Assembly: GCA_022695795.1 (NCBI GenBank)
Contig: MU404135.1
Coordinates: 62,001 to 126,000, forward strand
Length of the DNA stretch: 64,000 nucleotides
Source of the DNA: Biscogniauxia marginata
Lineage: Eukaryota > Ascomycota > Sordariomycetes > Xylariales > Xylariaceae
Reading direction: 5' to 3'
Shown: piece by piece, positions 10,910 through 24,189 of the stretch
Position numbering within the stretch: position 1 is the stretch's first letter
Layout: each line of letters starts with the position of its first letter
The notes under the pieces: model-generated
Databases searched by the model: none
Told to the model about the DNA's origin: nothing
The model's input: only the letters and a program-made list of their open reading frames with translations
Translations under genes and position numbers: made by a program

Positions 10910-13900
10910 TCTTCGTCCGTCATCATTTGTCCTGTTCGTCGCATTCGTGTTGATGACTACATATTAATATAATGCACGCAGCACTCTACTGCATAGAGAC
11001 ACCCCCCAACTTCCCCCCTTCCCCCACCTAGCCCGGCATTCTCGTTCGATGTTGTATGTGACACCAGGGTGCGGACATGTTCCCCCGCAAGTTGCGCTGT
11101 ACATCATCATTCGCCTGTCCGTCTGCATGGATCAAGAGAAAGAAGGGATGGGTGAAGCGCTCGCCTAACCTCTCACACCCAAGTGGTCTTGGCCAATGGG
11201 TTGTGTTGATGGCGCGGGATCCCAATAGGGCAGCCGACAAATCGTCGTTACAAGACTACAACTGACTGTCACAAAGAGAACGCAAGGGACAGAATATTTC
11301 TGTAAACGAACCCATGTCGTTGAGAGCCAAGCGTTCCACCGCACGAATATACGACTAACTGCATGATTGGGGGACAAAAAACCAAGAGAGGCCGTGTATA
11401 TCCGCTGCCTACTAGGTTAACCTAGGTGTGTACTTGACTGTAAATCAGAGCTCGAGACAATCTGCACAAGATCTTGTTTTCTAGGTAGCATGTACGGGAA
11501 CAGTCTCGGTAATTAGAAGAGCATATATACCCCCATCCTGTACTCTAATTTTACTTTCGTCAAAAGTTAGAACATAAGATGACGAGGTCAGGGAAATAAT
11601 TATTTGCCGACGGAGCGGAGCTTTTGTCATCGCCTCGCATTGCATGTACCCGGCATACATGCAGTTCCATCAGCAATACCGGAAGAGAGAAACCACCCTC
11701 AAGGTATATAGCATCATTGCTCCGCCACCCCGTTGGGAGAGAGAGGGACAGAGAGCGAAAGAGACTGAAAGAGAGAAGTAGAGCAAAAAAAAGGAGAGAA
11801 AAAGACAAGTAGGCAATTATTCCGTCTCTATCTCTCTTGTTGCTTGAGGAACTAATTAACCTAACTACCTAGGTATGTATATAGTACATACATACATACT
11901 GTCCCCAAGGCTTTGGTACCGGAGAGTAACAGTCAATATATGCACAACCTCGCTAACTTAGACAACTCCACCCTCCATGTCTCTCTTCCTGTCTCTCCCT
12001 CTCACAATCTTTTAACCCCCCCCTTCTGACCACCAACAAGCTCGCCCGTCACGGCAAATGGGTATCCAATGCCCAAACCGTCGGGTAGCGCAAAACCTTT
12101 CGCCCGCTTTTAAGCCTTGTCTAGCCTAACCTAGCCCTACCCAAGTACCTACCGTGCATACCGTGCATAATACATAGGTACATAAGAATACGTACCATAG
12201 GTAGGTAGCCTACCCACCTAAGTATAGTTACCGAGTAGTGAGCTTGGCGTTTCTGCCGGACACGTACGAGGTACACGCACGCAAGCGAGATAAGAAATCA
12301 TGGAGGTACATACGAAAAGAGGAGAATGCTTGACGCGAGGACTGGTACCAAGAGCACCTATACATACACTACACATGTACATACCTGACCTAGACTAGAG
12401 GGACTAGGGACAGGAAGAGCGCGGTAAACTCCGTGTATATCCATCGGGATCTGCACACGGAAGAGTACCTAGAAAGTGGAAAAAAAAAGCCTTACGAGCG
12501 GTGGAACATCCGCGCGACGCCATTGGACGTATTCGGTATGGTCTCATTGGACGTAGGGCAGAACGTTATGTATCACATTAGCTACATATGTACCTACTCA
12601 CATACCTGCATGTAAGTTACTATTAGAGGAGAAATGACTATGCAGTTAAATACTTCTGTATCTATAATCAAAGTTTACGCCAGAATTGGTTTTAGTACCC
12701 GGAGGAGCTTTCCGGGACTTACTATACGAAGTTTAAGTTATGAGAAAAAGAACACGAAACGAAATACATACCTACCTGAACATAATATCATCCAATCTTG
12801 CGAAAGCAAACAACACACAGACTCTAACCCAATCCACACTAAAATTAGATATGCAGAGAGCACCTGACGTGATCTCAAGAAAGGAAGGGGTAAGGGTGTA
12901 CTGGACGACGTAAGGGGGGACAAATATAAAATCAATAAACAGATTTGAAAAAGATATCACATACCTATACACGCGCACATGCATACGCACACGCATACCC
13001 AAGGCTACTACTTACTATCTTAGGTAAGGTAGGCAGGTACCGACTTCAATCGTTCGAAACTACCATCGCAGTAGTAGTAGTAGCAGCAGCAGCAGCAGTA
13101 GTTAGCAAGACGTGGTCCGATGTCTGCTTGCTGCTGCTTACGTTAATTAGGGTTCAGGCAAAAGGGAGGAAGAGAGGAAGAGAGAAAGGGAATTGTGTAT
13201 TGCACGTCAAAAACCAAAAACAAAACAAAAACCCCAAAAATTTAAGCATCAAGTTCTGAAAATTACCCCGAATGAATAAATACCTTTATGAACAAAAACA
13301 TCATACACACACATGAAAGAGTAAAATTTTTTACTAAGTTACCAGGTATTTACATACAACATCAAGACAAATCGATCCCGATCTCGATGCCGAACCAATT
13401 AAGACAACCGACTCTTCCACGTATTCTAAACCTTTTCCCCTCTCTTACACGATTTCAACAAAATAACAAGGCACCTATAGAGTAGCAGCAGAAGAGGAAG
13501 AGTCTCGGGCGTGTTTTAATATATACCTATATATATATATATAAAGCCCCAGGGTATACATCATCAAAGAAAAGGGGGATTGGATTAGGTGAATGGATGG
13601 GTAAATAGACAGGAGGCAGAAAAACAACTAGTAAACCATAGATTATGTTATAAACGTATTGTTATCATAACAACTCGAAGAGTTTTCCTCAAAAAATCTT
13701 TTTGAAGACATTGTTTTTGGGAATGGTACAGTTTCGGCCCAGATCTGTTTCTTCATAAAACCATCTTCATCCCGATCATGTTGGGAAAACAACGAAAAAA
13801 AAAAAGACCCCTCCCCCCAGGAAAACGAGACGAAACAAAACGAAACAAACCCCCCCTGGCCGAAAGGAATTTCTTCCCATCCCGTTATTTCATCCCAACC

Positions 13901-14570
13901 CCGTCTCATAGTCACTAGAGCACACCCCCTTCCTCCCATGGCTAGTGACTCTCACCTCCCCCCTCCCAATCCAGAACAAATACAGGTAGGTAATAGACAC
14001 CAAGCATGGTCCGACGACGTAAATCTCTTATTTTCTGGATCGAAGGCCGACGACGATACATGTTCGTTGGAGAACGCAGGCGAGCAGGTCCAGCCTCGCC
14101 TTCCGTCGAAACCGAGAATAAATTAGTCAGGTCCTTGCTGCTTGCTGCCTGATGTGAAGAAATCAAAATAGTATGATGGAGATATGATTTCGGTGACTTT
14201 TTTTTCATTGCTGAAGATCCCTTTCTTCGTCCCTGGCTGTACCTTGGTAATATCATATCCCGTCGCGTCGTATAGAAGCATAGTGACCGCCCAAGAATGA
14301 CGAACGCCGTGCTGCGCCCTGCGCCTCGCCATTGAGCAGACCACTATGGCAAACAAAAAAGATCTTTGAAAAAATGTTGTTTTACAGATGAAACAAGAAA
14401 ATAGAGAACTTGTTCTCTTCCAAGTTCGCGCGCTCTTCTCCCGGAGTGTGAGAAGAGCTCATTTGAATGTTGGCGAGTGACCGATTTGGTGAGTCGCTGC
14501 CGCCGTGTTATACCAAGCAACTCCGATCTATTGCCACATGATATTTTAAGTCGCAAAATGCAGGCAATTT

Positions 14571-17500
14571 TTAATCATCTGCCAGCCTAGCGAAATGTTT
14601 GGACCATAGCCAGCCAACTTCACTGTTAGGATCGTCCTGGTTCTTAGCAAGCCATAGCTCGCCCTTCTCGGCGATGACATCGAATATCTGTAAAACGCAA
14701 TCTCAGTCACTATTCATGCCCATGTTGATCTTGGACGCTACAAACCTCGCCTGCCTGGTACGTCAAGTACGGGTACCCAGCTTCGTGTTTTGTGGTCTCG
14801 ATATTGAATTCGAAAAGCGAAGCTGCAAGCCAGAGAACATTGTATCCATTGATAGGCTTACGTTCTCGCGAGGAAGCACGGGAGGAAGCCTGGGATGGTC
14901 GTGGAAGGCGCTCTTGTCCTTCTGATGGAGGAAGTGCTGACTGGAAGAGGCCCGAGAATCGGTGATTGTCTGAGGATTGGTACGAAGATTGGTGTGTAGA
15001 GTTCGAATATGGCCTAGATTGCGAACCTGTTTCAATACTCTGTCGGGGGGCCCCGCTCGAGTCGTGGCTTTGACCGGTTCCAGGCCGTATGGATGGTGCG
15101 GCTAACGACCGAGAACCTACAGAAAATTCCGCTGTATTAGGTGAGCTAGGACCCGGCCGTGCCTGTCCATTGATCCCAGCGTAGAAATCACGGTAGTAAT
15201 ATTGGTGGGGACTGGGAACTGAGGCAGCAGATGGCGAGACAGTGAACTGGCCACTGTGACGCTTCATGAAGTCGGGCGTCGGCAAACTTGGCGCTACATC
15301 ACTGTTCAGGGAGAGTCCACGGCCACGAGAATCTAGATCGGCCGGTCTCAGTCGCAGTCTCCCAGAAGCTTCGTCAACGCTAGCCGACTGAGACGGCCTG
15401 CCTCTTGAGACCGGGTTCACGATACCGATCGTGTTCATCTGCTCATCCTGAAACTTGAAGTCTCTCTGGAACGTGGTAATAATATCAGAGATCTCCGGTA
15501 CCTCGGAATCCTCGAGGACCACTTTGACCTTCTCCTTCCATATGGAGAACCATTCAGCCTGTATGTTGACAAAATTTCCTAGACAAATGTTGCCGACCTT
15601 CTCGGTGAGGCCCGAGAGTTTGGGTAGCTCCTTCTTCAAGGCTTCGTTAAGGGCTTCGTATTGCTCAATGAATTCGGTGAGCTGTTTATCAACCTTCTTA
15701 CCGCTTTTCTTTAGTTGTATAGACTTCTCATAGTCCAAACGGCGTTTCGCTCGTTTCTTCATAGCTAGGGATGGATTGCCGTAAGACTTGATCACGAGTT
15801 CGAAAGGTTCAATCACTTGCTTTCGTACTTGAGAGAGCTTCGAGACGTTGTCAGAGTGGAACTCAGATATGCACGAGGCTGCCACTTACATGTTGCTCTA
15901 GGGCAACTTTCTCAATGTCCCTCATAGATACATTGAAGCGGACCCATTTGCTTTCGATTTCTGGATGAGGCGAAGGCTGGAGCCGCATGACCAGTTCCAT
16001 CGAAGAAAGGTACTGCAGGAACTCGTGGACGTATTCGGTGACTTGTCTCGTGTAGAACTCAACATCCCTGAGGACAACCTGTAGTCGAAGGTAATCGTCG
16101 CCGAACTTCTCATGAAGCTTGAGGTATTCGGGATCTTCTGCGGGTCTGTTGTTAGTAGCTTGTAATTTGTCAACCCGTTTACCAAAAGCTCTAGCGAAGC
16201 CGGCCTTCACATCCGACTCCTTGCGCTTCCTACCGACAATCTGCCCTACTAGTTCGAAGTTCTTCTTCGTCTTGTTTATCTCTTCGATCGCGTCTTCCAG
16301 GGAGCCCTTGGCAGACTCAAGGGAGGGCCGGTCAGGGTGATCCGCCGGTGTTTCATGAAGCAGCTGGATCAGTAGGTTCGGATACTTTGTGATCCTCTGC
16401 ATCGGCTTGATGAGAAGTGAATCCAAATTCCAGGCCTTTGTCAGATCCCTTGCTACTTCATTACATTCATTTAGCCAAACTTGCACGGTTGGGTCTTCCT
16501 GGATTTGAATGAGGCGTTTTGCGGCATGGTCACTATTCTTAAGGAAAGTTTCGTGGGCGGCTTTCATCTTCTCCATGTTCCGAGTGAATATGGGTCCAAG
16601 TGACGTCTCTCGATCCCTGTCGTCACTCAGATGGCCTGTAGCCGTAGCTGGAGAGCTTGCCACAGACGCTGTGCCATCATTGAGACTTGGTGTATCGCTT
16701 TTTGGCAAGTTGGTCCGATGCGACTTGGGTGTGTAAACGCTAGACACGCCCTCCTTGAGCTCTTTCAAGAACCCCGAGTGAAATTTTATAATCTGGTCGG
16801 TATTTCGGAAAATAAGCTTGATGGTGTTATCATCAAGCCTTGGGCAAGCCTCGGCTGTCCCCTTGTAAATCTCTTCAACGATATTCATGTCCCTAATGAA
16901 AAAAGCCTCGGTGTCGATTAATTCTTTGATGGTCTCGAGACGGGTGAATAATCGTTTCCTCTCCTTATCAGAAAGACCTCCTGGTGCTCGATCGAAGCTC
17001 TCTGCTAGAGTTTGCTGACTGGCTAGGCGGGATGAGCTAGATTGGAGCCCCTCGGAGTTTTCGAACGAGGTCTGGTCGATCGACCGGGTAGTTGATCCAT
17101 ATTGAGGGAAGTCATCGCTCTCCCTCCTTGACGGGTCAATAGAAAACAAGCTTTGATCATCCTGTCCAGCGTGCACGTAACTACTTGGCCTCGTCTCATC
17201 TATGTACTCACTTGGCGTTGCGGAGCTTACATCGCGGAAGGATATCTCATCAGGCGGCGGCGGCGGGGAACGATTTGGAACTACCGGGACAGAAGAAAAA
17301 GTGCTGCTGTTCTTGCGACTGATATAGTCAACTACAAAGCCTTCTCCTGTATCTATTTCGGGGAGCTGATGATGTTGTTCGTGCAGCACCTCAAAATCCC
17401 GGGAAGTACCACGAGGAGATACCTCACGACTGGAAGTAGTGTCGCGAGACCGTCGCTCGTACTGAAACGATTGTGACCTAGAATCTGGTTCCGATACCGC

Positions 17501-20500
17501 ATGATCGTCGTGATGAGTTGAATTGCGATATTCAAAATCTAGGTCCCTGGAAGCAAATTTAGAATACGCGTCCTGACTGCTGACCGAGTAATCAGTCCAG
17601 ATCGTGGCTTGACTCGTCCTGTTCATCGAATATGATGTCCTAGGTACTGTTAAACTCGGGCGCGTGCCTATCGTTCTCCGGGACTCCATGGAGAAACGTG
17701 GTTCCTCCGTAGCGTGCTGACTAGAATTGGCTGTCTCATCACTACTTTCCTCGGGCTTAGTTGTGGAAGCTCGAGACAGCGCTGCAGAATCTTTGAGCAT
17801 CGGCCCCACCAAGAACTCTTCGATCTCACTGATATCAGCGCCAGAGGCGGCAAGTTCATCTTTTAGACTGGCCTCGTCGCTACAGGCAAGTTCGGAGGAC
17901 AATGCAGGGAGAGTGGGCTGATTGTTGCTCTCTTCAGGAACCCGGCTTTGAGACGGATCCACGAAGGTAGAAACATCATTAAATTCACGACTAGACGGGG
18001 AAAAATCAGAGTTCCGGCCGACAATCGTCACCTTCGTCTGGTATGTCTGTGGTGGAAGTGGCGGTTCATATTCATCGTCTTTATAAGAAGCATGAGTCTC
18101 ATGACCTGCATCAAGGTCGGCTGACTGTTCCGTAGGTCCCATGGATTGTATTGGCCCCGCCTCGGTCGAAGCATCCAACGATATCTTAATGGATTCGCTT
18201 TCGTTATTCGGTAACGTGTCGTCAAAGGGAGATCGGTAGTCGGACTGCGGTTGTGGTGGCTGGAAATATTCATCGAGATTAACTGTCGTGCTTACATCTT
18301 CCCGGACAGGGATTTCTTGCACTGGTGGTTCCGTCTGAGGTTCGGCGTCGAACTCAGTCGTGTTTGACACTGCCGAAGGCGGTGCCTCCTCTTGGTCTTC
18401 GGGGGATCTGGCATTCGGAAAGCTCCCAGGGATACCAAGTGTCGGCGAGTCTTTCAATTTAGCTTCCTCCTCCATTGCCACGCAAGGTGTTGCTTGTCGC
18501 AATAGTCCTGTCATAATGGTTGGCATTGACGGTTGCTCGGCAGCGGGTGCTTCGCCGTCAGCCGGACTCTCCGTCACAAGGCCTGTGGTAATGGTTCGTA
18601 GTGCCGGTGATTGCAGAGGCGAGGCTTCTGCATCAGCTGGACTGTGTGTGCTATCGCTCGCAAGCTCTTCTCGAAGTTTTTCTTCCCGGCGCTTCAACGC
18701 CTCGGCAGCAGCGTATTCTGCCTTTGCAGCATCCTCAGCCTTCTTTCTCTTTTCCTCTGCTGCCTTCCTAACGGCTGCCCGGACCTCAGTTTCACGAATA
18801 GACTTAGTATATGATAGCTTGATTTGTTCCCGTCTAGATTCGAAATCGATTGGACCCATCGAGATCTTCCTTCTCCGCGCAGATTCGTTGTGCTTCGTGC
18901 CTGGTTTGGAATCATATTTTAATGGCGACCTGCCCCTCTCAACAGTCCTCATCCTTGAGCTCGTCGTAGTTGCAGCAGACACGGGCTGACGGGGCCGTGA
19001 ACTTCTTAGTGGCGGCGAAAGCTTCGGCAGGGGTGCTGAGATATAGGCATTGAGCCTCGTATTATTATTAGGAGTCGCTGTACCTAACTTATTTGGTCGT
19101 CTGGATGTAGCACTCGAACTGTGTGTGGGCGTCTTTGCCCTTGCTGAGGGCGTTGTTTTAGCCAATTTCCCCTGGGCAGGATGTCGCTTCCGGGCAGCAG
19201 GAGAATTCGGCCGCGTCGACGCAGGACTGGACGAGCCTGATGGACTGCTAAGTTTTCCAACCTTCACAGGCAACCGAGAAGACGATGACAACGCCGACAT
19301 ATCTAAGGTCGGCCTTGGTCGTGAAACCTGCGTCGTCTTCGATAACGGTGGATTTGGCTTGGAGCCTGCGAGATCGCTGCGTGATCTACTATGGCCTCTG
19401 TGTGGCTTTGATCTAACAGCATCGGTGTTGTTCCGAGCAGGCGGTTCGCCGTTCGTGCCACGATACCAATCGCTGGGGGACGGGGGCTCGGCATCGGCGT
19501 GGGATAGACTTCGCTGCCGCCGTGCGGCAGGGCGTTCAATGTCGGGTTCTGATGTCCTTCTTGCCCGAAGACTCTCGATTCCATAGCCTGCCAGGCCAGT
19601 ATCGATCTCGCCCGGTATAATTTCCCCAAAAAGGAGGCCTCGAGACTGGGGGACGGGCGGGACCGAGCCCGGTGACGATGTTGGGGAGAGATTAGTCATT
19701 GACTTGGAGGCCTGACCTTGGGAGCCGACCGAGACACGAGGTTTAGCTATGCGGCTGGCAAATGACTGTGCATTACTTGATAGCTGGTCTTCCGGAACAG
19801 ACCTGTTCCTCTGTGTTGATCTAGTTGTTGACGATGCTCCAGATGCAGAGGGGAGATCTCGCGTCACCGAGGACCGCAAGGCGGCGTATGATTGGCCATT
19901 TGTTGACGGAGGGCTACCCACTCCCCGGTGTCCTGATGCTGATGATGTTTCCCTGGTTGGGATGCGTGGGGTCGTCTTGCGGGACGTGCTGCTCGACTGC
20001 GTCGTGCTCAGATCAAACCTTTTCTTCAAATCCTTCACACTGGGCTGATGACCACTGCGGGCCCCCGAACCTGTCGTAGTCCCTTCTGTAGGTCTCGATT
20101 TGGTAGGGCCTGGAGATATTTTATCGTCAACGGGAGCTGATACAGAGCGCACGGCGGGTCTCAGACCATTTCGTGCCGAAGGACTCGTGGGGTTCTTCGG
20201 GGAGCTGTTTCCGTTTGGCCGCAACGAGGCGTCTCGATTCTGCCTCGAGACTGGCAGGGTCGACGCCATCAATTGGTCGAGTTGGAAGCCGTCTTCGTGG
20301 TTATAGGTTCTGTAAAAGTCGTCAGGATCTACGAGGCCCACGGGCTCGATACAGGTGGCCGCGTTCGCATTGGCGGCCTCGAAATTGTTAGAGGCATAGG
20401 CCACAAACTGGGAGGATAGCAAGGGGTGGTGATAATCGAAGGCGGCGATAGAGTCAAGGTCGGCAGAGTCCAGCGGGTCCGTGTCCGTGTCCGTCGGATG

Positions 20501-20668
20501 GGGGTGCTGGTGCTGGTAGTAGGGATAGTAGTACTGCTGGCGATGTTGATGTTGGGATGGTGTGGGCAGCGATAGTCTCGTTGGACTAGCTGGTTGGGAG
20601 TCTGGATTACGGGTCGGTAGCGTCGCACCGAAGTAGCGGTCCTCCTCTTCACGGTTGCCGGCCTCCAT
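14571..20668 (-). CDS. Rho-family GEF with DH, BAR and SH3 domains
   Basis: Three exons (15890-20668, 14746-15837, 14571-14687) encode 1995 residues. The first ~1230 residues are Ser/Pro/Arg-rich and disordered, apart from a charged helix at about 609-675 (EEKRKKAEDAAKAEYAAAEA). A Dbl-homology domain follows at about 1240-1475 (IKELIDTEAFFIRDMNIVEE, LLIKPMQRITKYPNLLIQLL), carrying a ~55-residue Ser/Thr-rich insertion. A BAR domain spans about 1500-1735, with the basic helix NPSLAMKKRAKRRLDYEK, and a C-terminal SH3-like domain spans about 1925-1993 (ASLFEFNIE, GELWLA, GWLWSKHFARL). DH followed directly by BAR is the layout of fission-yeast Gef1 and animal Tuba, which activate Cdc42/Rho at membranes during polarity and septation. 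Exons 1 and 2 lie in different frames; a 52-nt intron (15838-15889: GTAAGT donor, CTGAC branch, AAG acceptor) joins them cleanly inside the BAR domain. I cannot say which GTPase it acts on. Confidence 0.9.
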
Positions 20669-23600
20669 TCTGGCGGCCTAGACATGTCACCCTGGCGGCC
20701 TGGTCATGAAAGCAGAATGATACCTAGGTCAAAAAACAAAAAAGGTAGGCCTGGCGAAGGTAGCGGCCGACGCTAAGGTCCCATCCAAGGCTACACGTTG
20801 TCGAATGGTGTTTGGTAACCTCGAGGCTTGCCTTGAACCTTGGCGGCTTGGGTCCCTTGAAGCCCTTGGGCTCCAAGCTTCTCTGGGATAGGAAAATCGG
20901 CGCTCGTGGGCTCGTGGGGGGTGGGGGGAGGTCATGGACGAACAGCGAAAGGATTTTCAGATGGCCGTCAGGATCGAATTGGAATCTGACATTCGGGACA
21001 CCCCTGCAAGGATAGAGCTGTATGGCTAGCCGGCGGCGTCAGATTTACCCTACTTTCAATGGACGGTCGAATTGGAATGATGCGCTGGCATCTGGCGAGG
21101 GTCGGATTTTTGGAGAAGAGGCGATTCCCTGCCGTCGATTGCAGTGGGCAGTTGGTTCGATGTTGCAGCTCCCTGGAACTAAATAGATAGGTGGACCGAA
21201 CCTTGTCTTGTCCCCGGGCCGGACGGGGGTTTGTTGTTGGTGAGCCTCTGGAAAATTGTCTCGTGTTTACCATACGTCAAGACAAGGGAGAATAGGTCGG
21301 TAGATTGTGCAATACGATAAGCTCGATCAAGAAAATCTAGCAGTACTTAATATTTAGTGTGGTGACCTAGGTAGCTGTCTACACCTGCAGCTTATCCTTC
21401 TTAATTTATTAATTTATCATCTTATTAATCTGCCGGTATTGGCTGGTATGTGTGTGGTACTTATGTGTATGGTATGTGTGTGTGTGTGTGAGAGAGAGTG
21501 CGCAGTGAACAAGGATGGCCCGGGGAGGGAAAGCCAAAGCAAAAATTGGAGGTTGTTCAAGCTTGGGTGAAGAGAGGTACACATGTACAGGCTAGGTTAG
21601 ACTAACGGGCGGCGGAGTACCTAACCTACTTTACTTGATCCCATATTTGCTCTAATGCGCAACACAACACGGGTAGCCATCGCAATGGAAGCAGCGACGT
21701 GGCGCAGAAGAAAAGAAAGGAAGAAGAATAGTACAGCATGCATACGTATGGTACATACATACATAAGCCTTCTAGACCGACCTGTCAGTCTAATCTCACA
21801 TCCATTAGGTAGGTACCTACCTATGTAGGTAGCTACCTACAAATAAAGGTAGATATGCGGCCGATACCTCGCACTAGCGCATGTATCTTTTTGCAGCTAG
21901 TATGGAAATGTAAATCTAGGTGCCCAATAAGCTACCTCCTAGCCGCCTGGGCATGCCTGGCTGCAAAAGTGGCACGGGCCAATGGCGATCTAATCGATTT
22001 CTCGAAAAGCTGCTGCGGTCAGGCAGATCTCTCCCCAACACCAGTCACTGCATGTGAGTATTGTGCATCCCGTAGGCCGGGGATGCACAGGATGCCACAC
22101 TGCCGCGGGAAGCATTTCTGGGGCCCTGAGCACTAGCTGCCTCTGCTAGCAGACTATCCCTAGCGAAGTTATCACAGGTTGCTTCCTATCCTACCTACAT
22201 ACCTACTTGTGCACGTATATAAGTAGAGGGATGGACGCAACGATTCGATTAAGAGGGCCGACCTCTCTGGCATGCAATGCAAACAACCTTTGGCCCTGCT
22301 GCCGGCGAACATCGGCTGCATCTAGAGATGAAATACCTAATCTGCTACTTCATTTTCCGAGAAGGTGAACAGCTGGCAGTGGAAACATACAGCTTTTAGA
22401 CCAGGAGTGCATGCAGACTGCATGACTGACTTGGTCCCCTTGAGAAAATTCTTTTCTGTTCGATGATGGCGTATCCGATGAGATGCCACAAGCGGGCAAA
22501 GAATTCTAACCGTAGTTGAATAAACTGCTCATACACATCCTCGTGGTCGATCAGGTACGTCCTGTTGATAACAATTTCGCCTACGGAGCACTTACCGAAG
22601 ACGCCGCATGGATCGAGATCGCTCGTCGCATATCCAAGTTAATTGCTAGTTCCAAGTGGCCATCAAGCATCAAGCATACACCCAGATGAATTGTTCAAGA
22701 TACTCTAGAACGGAGAAGATCCTGAATTACCAGCCAACCCTGTGCACCCAAGACTGACGATGGGACCCTTGTCCACTACTGTCAGACACAAGGGCACCTA
22801 GGCACGTATTAAGCTGCATTAACTACCAGGAAATTCATGTTAGCAAGTTCGTGTTGAACTCCCCCCTCCTCATTCGGCATGCTTCGAATTCCGCAATTGA
22901 TCCGGTCTATTCGCCCCGTTGTTGTCATCACCCCATCTTGCATAGTCGAGACGTCTTTTTCAGGTTCGGATGAGATCTATCGAGTGGTCACAATGCATTC
23001 GCTTCATCTGCCGCTCCCGCGCCTCTGCGCCTCTTGGCTGCTGCCAGTGGGATGAATGGTACCTGGGCAGGCAAATCTCGCAGCCACCGCGTTTGGGTGG
23101 CCGAGTCGTCGAATGACTTCAGCAAATCAACGCCGTCTGACAAACGTCTAGCCAGGGACAATAGATTAAAGGCGGAGGCTTATTGGGCGGGCCGCTCGTC
23201 TTGTGTCGCAATGTGAAGCTGACACTGACAGCGCCCAACTCACAGATGGCTAATCTGCCCTTTCTCGACGGCCACATAGGCGGCTACCAACTGGGGGGTT
23301 ACGGATACTCGAGAACATGAAATGGATCCCTCGAGAGAATTCTGGTCGCTCATGTCCTAAATAAAGGATGAAGGAGCGTGCAGGGGACCGTGTGACACGC
23401 CGGATCGCACGTCGGAATGATAGTGAAGTACAGCATTCACATGTGGCTACGGAAAATTAGTCGCAGGCACTCCTACCAACTCATTATCAGCAACAAATAA
23501 CGTGAATATTCGGGAGTTTGAAACCTGGCAAATCATAGGTAGTCGTAGTAGAGGCAAGACGGGACGGCTTACATGGTAAGTGGTAAGTATCGTGTCCATT

Positions 23601-24189
23601 AGGAGTAGATCCCGAACAGGGTGTGTAATGCATAATCAATCACAACGTGGGGAGGCCAGCCCCCTTAGCAAGTGACAACTAGCAGCAGCCACAGGAAATA
23701 AATACTGAATCAAATCAGGGTCACCGGTTGAGTCGTTTTAGGTCCTGCTAGGACGTGTTCGATAAAGTGATTTTTATTATTGGAATCTATGAAGGGTGAA
23801 CTCTCCCGTTATTAAAACAGGGGGTAAATGGGGTAGATGGGGGTAGAAGGTACAGCAACTCAGGCGGTGTCCGAACCACCGACAATTAAGGGAAGAGACA
23901 AGACGAATGTGCGTAACCTGAACGCGTGCTGCACACGCGTTGCTAACACCTACACAACCTCTACCAAATCAAGCAAATATCACACCACATCTAATAAACC
24001 CGGGTTGAGTTTCCACGAATCCGACAAATGCTGTCTTGGAGTTGTACACACTCGCGTGCACCTGTCAACTGATTGCTCTTGCGATCGGGGGCGCCATCAA
24101 TTTGACTACATACTAGGTCATCAATCCGTGTGCCATGCACTAACATGACCCTCGTGCATTGGCAGAAGGATACACCATGAGACGATATC
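20669..24189. other. Divergent spacer between the Rho GEF and TERT
   Basis: 3.5 kb with no supportable gene. It must contain both promoters. Features seen are a TG/AG-rich simple repeat near 21476-21498 and a pair of adjacent perfect palindromes at 21806-21840. Open frames are short and have no domain. Confidence 0.6.
21806..21840. repeat. Two adjacent perfect palindromes of TAGG/CCTA words
   Basis: TAGGTAGGTACCTACCTA (21806-21823) and GTAGGTAGCTACCTAC (21825-21840) are each exactly equal to their own reverse complement and are separated by one base. They lie about 1.1 kb upstream of the Rho GEF start. They are the densest example of a word family scattered through the window's spacers. Confidence 0.9.

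Larger units (their letters stand above)
6518..14570. other. 8-kb gene-free region upstream of velB
   Basis: No exon series or conserved domain can be assembled on either strand. Near velB the region should contain its promoter and 5' leader. It contains dispersed TAGGTA/TACCTA words, a 34-bp near-palindrome at 9981-10014, the assembly gap at 10777-10786, long homopolymers, a CAG/TAG-type repeat near 13070-13100 and AT-rich stretches. The longest open frame (8456-9079, +) crosses a poly-T tract and shows no domain. An unannotated non-coding RNA or long 5' leader could be present but cannot be shown from sequence alone. Confidence 0.55.

Noticed and set aside
10474..10967. Open frames across the N gap
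   Set aside because: They contain unknown residues and are built largely from homopolymers.
18360..19586. + strand frames of 209 and 178 codons inside the Rho GEF
   Set aside because: They are antisense to the disordered Ser/Arg-rich coding region; low-complexity codon usage leaves the opposite strand open.
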